Assembly: GCA_021234155.1 (NCBI GenBank)
Contig: JAJEKV010000037.1
Span: forward strand, 1,670,171 to 1,734,170
From: Isoetes taiwanensis
Taxonomy: Eukaryota > Streptophyta > Lycopodiopsida > Isoetales > Isoetaceae
Direction of reading: 5' to 3'
Length of the DNA stretch: 64,000 bases
The position numbers were made by a program, and so were the translations under genes. The notes beneath the pieces are model-generated. The model saw nothing but the letters and a program-made list of their open reading frames with translations. It had not been told where the DNA came from and did not search any database. Below are positions 59,219-64,000 of this stretch, piece after piece. Position 1 is the stretch's first letter, and every line of letters starts with the position of its first letter.

Positions 59219-62200
59219 TGTTTGGGGTCTGGGTTCGGGAACTCCTGCAAGACAGCCCTCTGTGAGGACCCTTGGATCTAACAGGAGAATCCGGGGACTA
59301 TGTCATGCGGGATTTGCAAGTGAACAAAGGAAAAGGAAAAGAAAACAAAAGAACAATGAGACAACAATGATAAGCAACCTTGATATCAATGATGATGATA
59401 CATGAGCTCATAGCCAGAGAGAAAGGCTGAAATGAGACAAGACTCAAAACTCATCTAAAACTCATGTGCTAGCTCTACTCATATATATAGTACGGTGGCC
59501 TTTGGCCCAACATAGACACTCGATTTAGATCTCGGTGCCGACTCTGGAAGGAGGCATTCTGAGGAATCTTTGGCGGTGCCTCTTGAAGTGCACGGAATCC
59601 CTTGCCCCTTGTGGCCCGAGGCGGTGATGGGCGATCACTTGTCTGGCGCCTCTTGGTAGCGGACCCGGGCTTTGGCTGCGTGGTCTGCTGCCCAGTCTTC
59701 TATTTGGGCCTTTGGCGGCCCGGCCGTGCTGGCCTTGTGGATCCTTGGACTTGACCTGGTCCGTCGTATGCATGAATAGTCTGTACCGGGAGGCCTGGGA
59801 CTAACCTCCCCATCAAAGCGACACTTTCGGGCTTAAGAAAGGAGGAAGTGTTTCCGGTGAGGGAAACCCGGCCGATCTGAAAAGTGATCCTCTTGGGAAT
59901 GAGGGCGGGCACCACTATGGTAAGTGCCTATGAGATCGGCGTATTTGAAGCGGCGAAGTGTTGAGTCACAAGAGAGGCGGGGATCGGCATCAAGGAGGAA
60001 ATGAGGCGCCACCATGTCTTCAAAGGCGGACATGGGCCCGGAAAACAAGCGGCACTCCATGAGTGGCGGTCACGGAGACCGAAGGCCAGCGGCTTACGTG
60101 AGGGTTGCGATAAAAGATGGGGCATTTACCCGATTTAAGGAACTGACGGGATGCATTTGAGCACCGCGAAACCAGCGTGATTATCTTGAAGGGCTGGTGA
60201 GGTGGCGGCGATACGCAAGAAAGTGTGAGGCCATGAATAGCATCGGCGGATCGTTGCCAATACGCTCATTTGCAATATAGATCAAGTTTCGGTAGTGTCA
60301 AGGTGGCATTATCCTCCCAATCGGCGTCGACAAATGGGGGATCCACAGGAGAATCCGTTGAGATCGAGGCGTAGTCGATCAACGTGGCCATCCATGACCT
60401 TAGTCCAAAAGGGGAAGCGCCAATGGTGAGGTCGAGGCGTGGAGGGACACCCGAGGGAAGCATATGGAGAGGGGGCCATGCAGTGGCGTGAAACTCCTTG
60501 ACAGGCACTCCACGAAGTCATGGACAAGGTCGGGATCAAAGCTTTGCACCAATGGTCCCAGCGGGGCGGAGAGTATCTGAGGAGGGCTATCAACCGTGGG
60601 AGCTGTCTTGCTATCGGAAAAGCACCGCGAGTTGATTATAACCGGCCAAGTCTTTTGCATATAAACTTGGGCAAAGGGAAGATCCTCGGGATGTCCAAGA
60701 TTCTTCGCGTATCTGGCTGCGGCGCCGACTTGCCATAGAGGTAAATGATGAGCAAGCTGGGGGCATGTACTCTTGATGAAAAGCGTGTGTCTTATCATGA
60801 TCAGGGCGGTGGGGGTTGCTATCCAAAAGCAACCATTGAGCTGTTGAGTCACCACGAAAGTTGATGTGGCCCATCCGCGAAATTTATCACGTGTATCGAC
60901 CCGGATAGAAGTCATGGAAAATGTCACACCATCAATTTGTTTCATGGAAGAGTGATCATATCAGGATCTTCCACGGTGAATGAGGTCAAAAGACTAAAAA
61001 GGCGGAGAGTAAACCTTTGTCTTCAATGGAGAGGTGCGGCCGGATCGAAGAAAATCCTCGGTCGCGGTGGACATCAAGCTGGACCATCAGACGCATACCG
61101 CCGGAAAGAAAAGGTGGCGGCGGGCAACCCATAATCGAGATAGCTGGAAGGAATAGGGAAGTCGCGGATATGTTGAGGCGATGGTAGCGTAGCCTTCTGT
61201 TTGGTGCGGGCCTCATCGGTGGCCCGAATAACTTCTTGTATTTGTTGTTCAAGGTCATGGATCGGTTCTCTCCTTTTTCTAACGGCGTGGCCCGATCGGA
61301 CCCGTTGAAGGCGTGGCATGTGAAGAAGATTGCCCGGGAACATTGAGTTCGGCGTGGCAATCTCGGCGTCATCAATAATTTTTACGTAATACGAGCCTCG
61401 GTAAAGGCGATCTTGGAAGCGTGAGCTTAGAAAGGTCAGCGTGGAAAAGCATTAGCTTCTAAAAAAGAGGCAATTTGGCGTCCACTTGTATTTGTAAAGG
61501 TCTTAGGCTTGAGTGTTGTAATGCGAGAGAGCTGCGTATCTGGCGTGTCGGCAGCAATGTCCTTATCCTTGTCAACCAAGAGAGTCTCCCTTGCCTTGAC
61601 TGCTCCAACAATTCTGAATGGTGGTTTGCAATTGAGCACAATCGACAAGCGGAACTATCGCGATCTTGGGCAGCCTTTAGATCCTCCGCGGGCACGTAAA
61701 AGAGCCTGCGTGCTTTGCTAGGCTGGGTCTCAAAGTGTGAACTGCGTGGTAGCGGCGTGAAGGTCTCGGTGAACGCGTCACGAGGCCTCGGGGGCGGCTT
61801 GAACCCCATTCATGAGAGCATCACGGGATTCTTGTAACTTTAGAGCGGCGGCTTGAACATCTGGTGGTATTGATCGAGAAATTTGGCGAGGATGTGGGCC
61901 GGAGGGGCCTCTTTGTTGCCGTGTTTGTGACATTTGTGAGACATGATGAGAACTGGAGGGGCCACCGTTTACGTAGAGGGGAAGGAGGAGGCGGTGACAT
62001 GCGTGGTGTTATCTTTGGACATGACGGAAAGAAGAAGGGCATGAAGTGCCAAGCTGGTTGATTTTGAGGAAGGGAATGGAAGGGCTGGCGAGTGGAAGCA
62101 TGAAAGCGAGAAGGGGATGGAGGAAGGTAGCGACGGATGATGGCTTGAAGATGGCCACCCTTTGAAACCTGATTGGCGAGAGGAGGGGTAGCCGAATCAC

Positions 62201-64000
62201 GGTCTACTTCTTGAAGAAGGCGGTAGAACAACGGTGGGGCCAATCAAGCGTGGTTGTTGGGCCGGATGTTTGTGATCACCCGGTTATAGAGCGGCTTATT
62301 GATATGGGTGTTCTTGATAGAATACCCAAAGGCGTTAAGCCACAAAAACTTAACAAAAGTGTCATGGGACTTGGCAATATTGGTGAGGCGATGCATGTTT
62401 TGCTTGATAAGCGGGGGGCGCCAAATTGATTGACATCTATATCTGTAAAAGCAGCCCAAAGATAAACAAGGTGTTTGCAAAGGAATGGAATACCTCGGAA
62501 ATCGAGTCTTTGGGTAAAGCAAAATGGTGGTGCCAAGCGACCCGCGATGGCGTATCCATTGGGCTGTTGGCGATGTGGCGATGAAGCTGCTTCAATTGTT
62601 ACGGATTTGGGTAGGGAGTTCCATTTCGCGAGAATTCATAAAAAAACGGCGTTAAGCGACTTCCCGCGATTTGGGCCCGAGGGCTTCCGCGAAGGTGGAA
62701 GCGTCAAAAAGATCTGGAGACTTCGAAAAGAGCGGATCCCTTGGGCGAAGCTTGAAGGGTAGGAAATTTAAGCGCGACCATGGCGAAAAGCGTCGGAGCG
62801 AAGGAACTATCTGGAGGAGCCCGGCGAGAAAGAAACGAAAAACGAAAAGCATGAGATAGGCGAAAAGGTTTTAGAGTAGTATAAGTGTGGCGAAGGGGCA
62901 TGATGGCCGAACCTTCAACGTTGATGATGCAGTGGTGAATCACGAAGTAGAAGCGATTGAGAGGCAAAATTTTGGCTAAGTCCCCAAGCGGTAAAGGGGA
63001 AGCATTGAGCGATGGTGATGAGGCGTAAGAGAATGATCCGGATGTGGCAATTTGGCGAAAGGGCGCACATTAATGTTCGGCCAGGCGTGAAAAGAAGGAA
63101 TGGCATTTAATGCTGGCAACTTCGAAGTGAGATATCATTAAAGCGAAGGTGTCGAGAAGGTACCATGGCTAGATATGCGGCCGGGAGAAAAGATTCCCCA
63201 TTTAAAGCTTGACCTTGCATTGCAAACCACGTTGGCAAATTTTACGATTGGTCCGCGTCGCGGGGAAGGTCCTCGGTTGGCTATATAAGGCGAGCGAGGG
63301 GGCCCGGCGGATACATCGATGGGCTTCGGTATATGCTGGCTGCTGAATTGCCGCGATAAGTGCACTATGCCTTCAAGCTATGCAGGTGGATTACTTGTAA
63401 AATGGACACTGGACCTCTGGCGGTGCCACAATCGTGGCATTGCCATGGGCGGTGGTGTGCGAGGATGGCTGAGCATCCCGACCCCTTACCAGCGGGATGG
63501 AGGTGGTGATTCACTGCTTATTTGGGATCCGGGCAGAATTACTACCACATCCTGCGTATCACCTCTGCTCCCAACGGGTAGAGGAGTTTTCTCCTTAGGA
63601 CTTAGTGGATAGGGCTCGAGCGTTTTTGTAAATAATTTGCCCATAGCGAGGAAATAGATGGGCTCTGCCCACATTTTGTAAAAATTCCACCTATATAATA
63701 TAAATATACGCTTGAGTTAGTCACTATCACATTTGTGTCTTTGTCTTGAACAGCCATTTGTTGTATGATTGTCACTTTTACGTTGTATGAAATGGTTTGG
63801 CGAAAGCCATTAACTAGTGTAGGTAATGGAGTTCCATCTAATTCAACCCGGCTTGGCTTATTTGGGTTGTACCATGAACAATTTGATAAGGGCCAAGCCG
63901 GTGAAACTTTAACTTGCGGGAAAAATTTTTGTAACTTGAGAATCATAAAGAAGAACCAAAATCGCCTTCTTTGAATGTTCAGGTGGAGGATCATCTGTGT
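59219..64000 (-). mobile_element. Athila/Tat-like gypsy element, 3' part (copy B, runs off window)
   Basis: Begins TGTTTGGGG at 59,219 after the same ATACA flank as copy A; the LTR runs to about 59,806, with the polypurine tract next. The 3.9-kb internal region follows, then the integrase C-terminus (about 63,700-63,990; SYNVKVTIIQQMAVQDKD, LDGTPLPTLVNGF). The window ends at the RNase H/integrase-C junction, which is the same as in copy A. This copy is the most heavily garbled part of the window. Confidence 0.9.

Larger units (their letters stand above)
46377..64000. repeat. Long direct repeat, copy B (right edge outside window)
   Basis: Second copy of the segment at 1-17,609. It shares every nested insertion with copy A, including the L1-type LINE inside the copia element and the gypsy LTR starting at 59,219 after the same flank, so the insertions predate the duplication. 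The left join at about 46,377 cannot be placed because copy A is cut by the window start. Confidence 0.97.

Noticed and set aside
1-64000. Reading the two 17.6-kb copies as LTRs of one giant element.
   Set aside because: They contain complete smaller elements with their own ends, have no TG...CA boundary or target duplication in view, and far exceed LTR lengths. A segmental or assembly duplication explains them.

Overview
The window is nuclear DNA from a land plant. One recognisable host gene is present: an intron-bearing bHLH gene of the LONESOME HIGHWAY (LHW) type on the minus strand, 27.72-31.47 kb. Almost everything else is transposable-element debris: non-LTR (LINE) 3' fragments, Ty1/copia and Ty3/gypsy elements, SINE-like pieces, a TIR DNA element and a degenerate HUH-Rep-like fragment. 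The style of the LINE fragments and the TE density suggest a fern or another large-genome seedless plant, but that is a guess; land plant is the safe statement.

Layout. 1-17,609 is one copy of a long direct repeat whose second copy is 46,377-64,000, so the window holds one full period of about 46.4 kb plus the start of the next. Each copy carries, in order: an antisense LINE tail; two LINE 3' ends in tandem; a degenerate copia element on the minus strand; an L1-type LINE inserted into that copia inside its protease region; a belt of GC-rich foldback repeats; a purine microsatellite; and an LTR/gypsy element. The gypsy element is complete in the first copy (12,845-22,753, minus strand, two LTRs, perfect ATACA target duplication, polypurine tract) and runs off the window in the second. 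Unique sequence, 22.76-46.38 kb, holds further LINE ends, a gypsy integrase fragment (25.6-26.7 kb), the LHW gene, LINE fragments at 34 and 43.5-44.8 kb, the HUH-like fragment at 36.4-37.0 kb, a 3.3-kb TIR element (38.77-42.09 kb) and two SINE-like units.

A caution for any reader: nearly every difference I checked between the two repeat copies falls at a CAG or CTG trinucleotide and looks like a garbled call rather than a point mutation, while AT-rich stretches agree for hundreds of bases. CAG/CTG are symmetric CHG methylation sites in plants. I infer systematic basecalling error at methylated CHG sites, so many frameshifts in the TEs, and perhaps those in LHW, may not be real, and the duplication may be much younger (or an assembly duplicate) than its apparent divergence suggests. 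In several places one copy keeps a frame that the other breaks.

The genes do not form a pathway. LHW is a transcriptional regulator of vascular cell divisions; its TE neighbours are insertions around it. Both main LTR elements appear to lack most of the integrase catalytic core and are probably non-autonomous.
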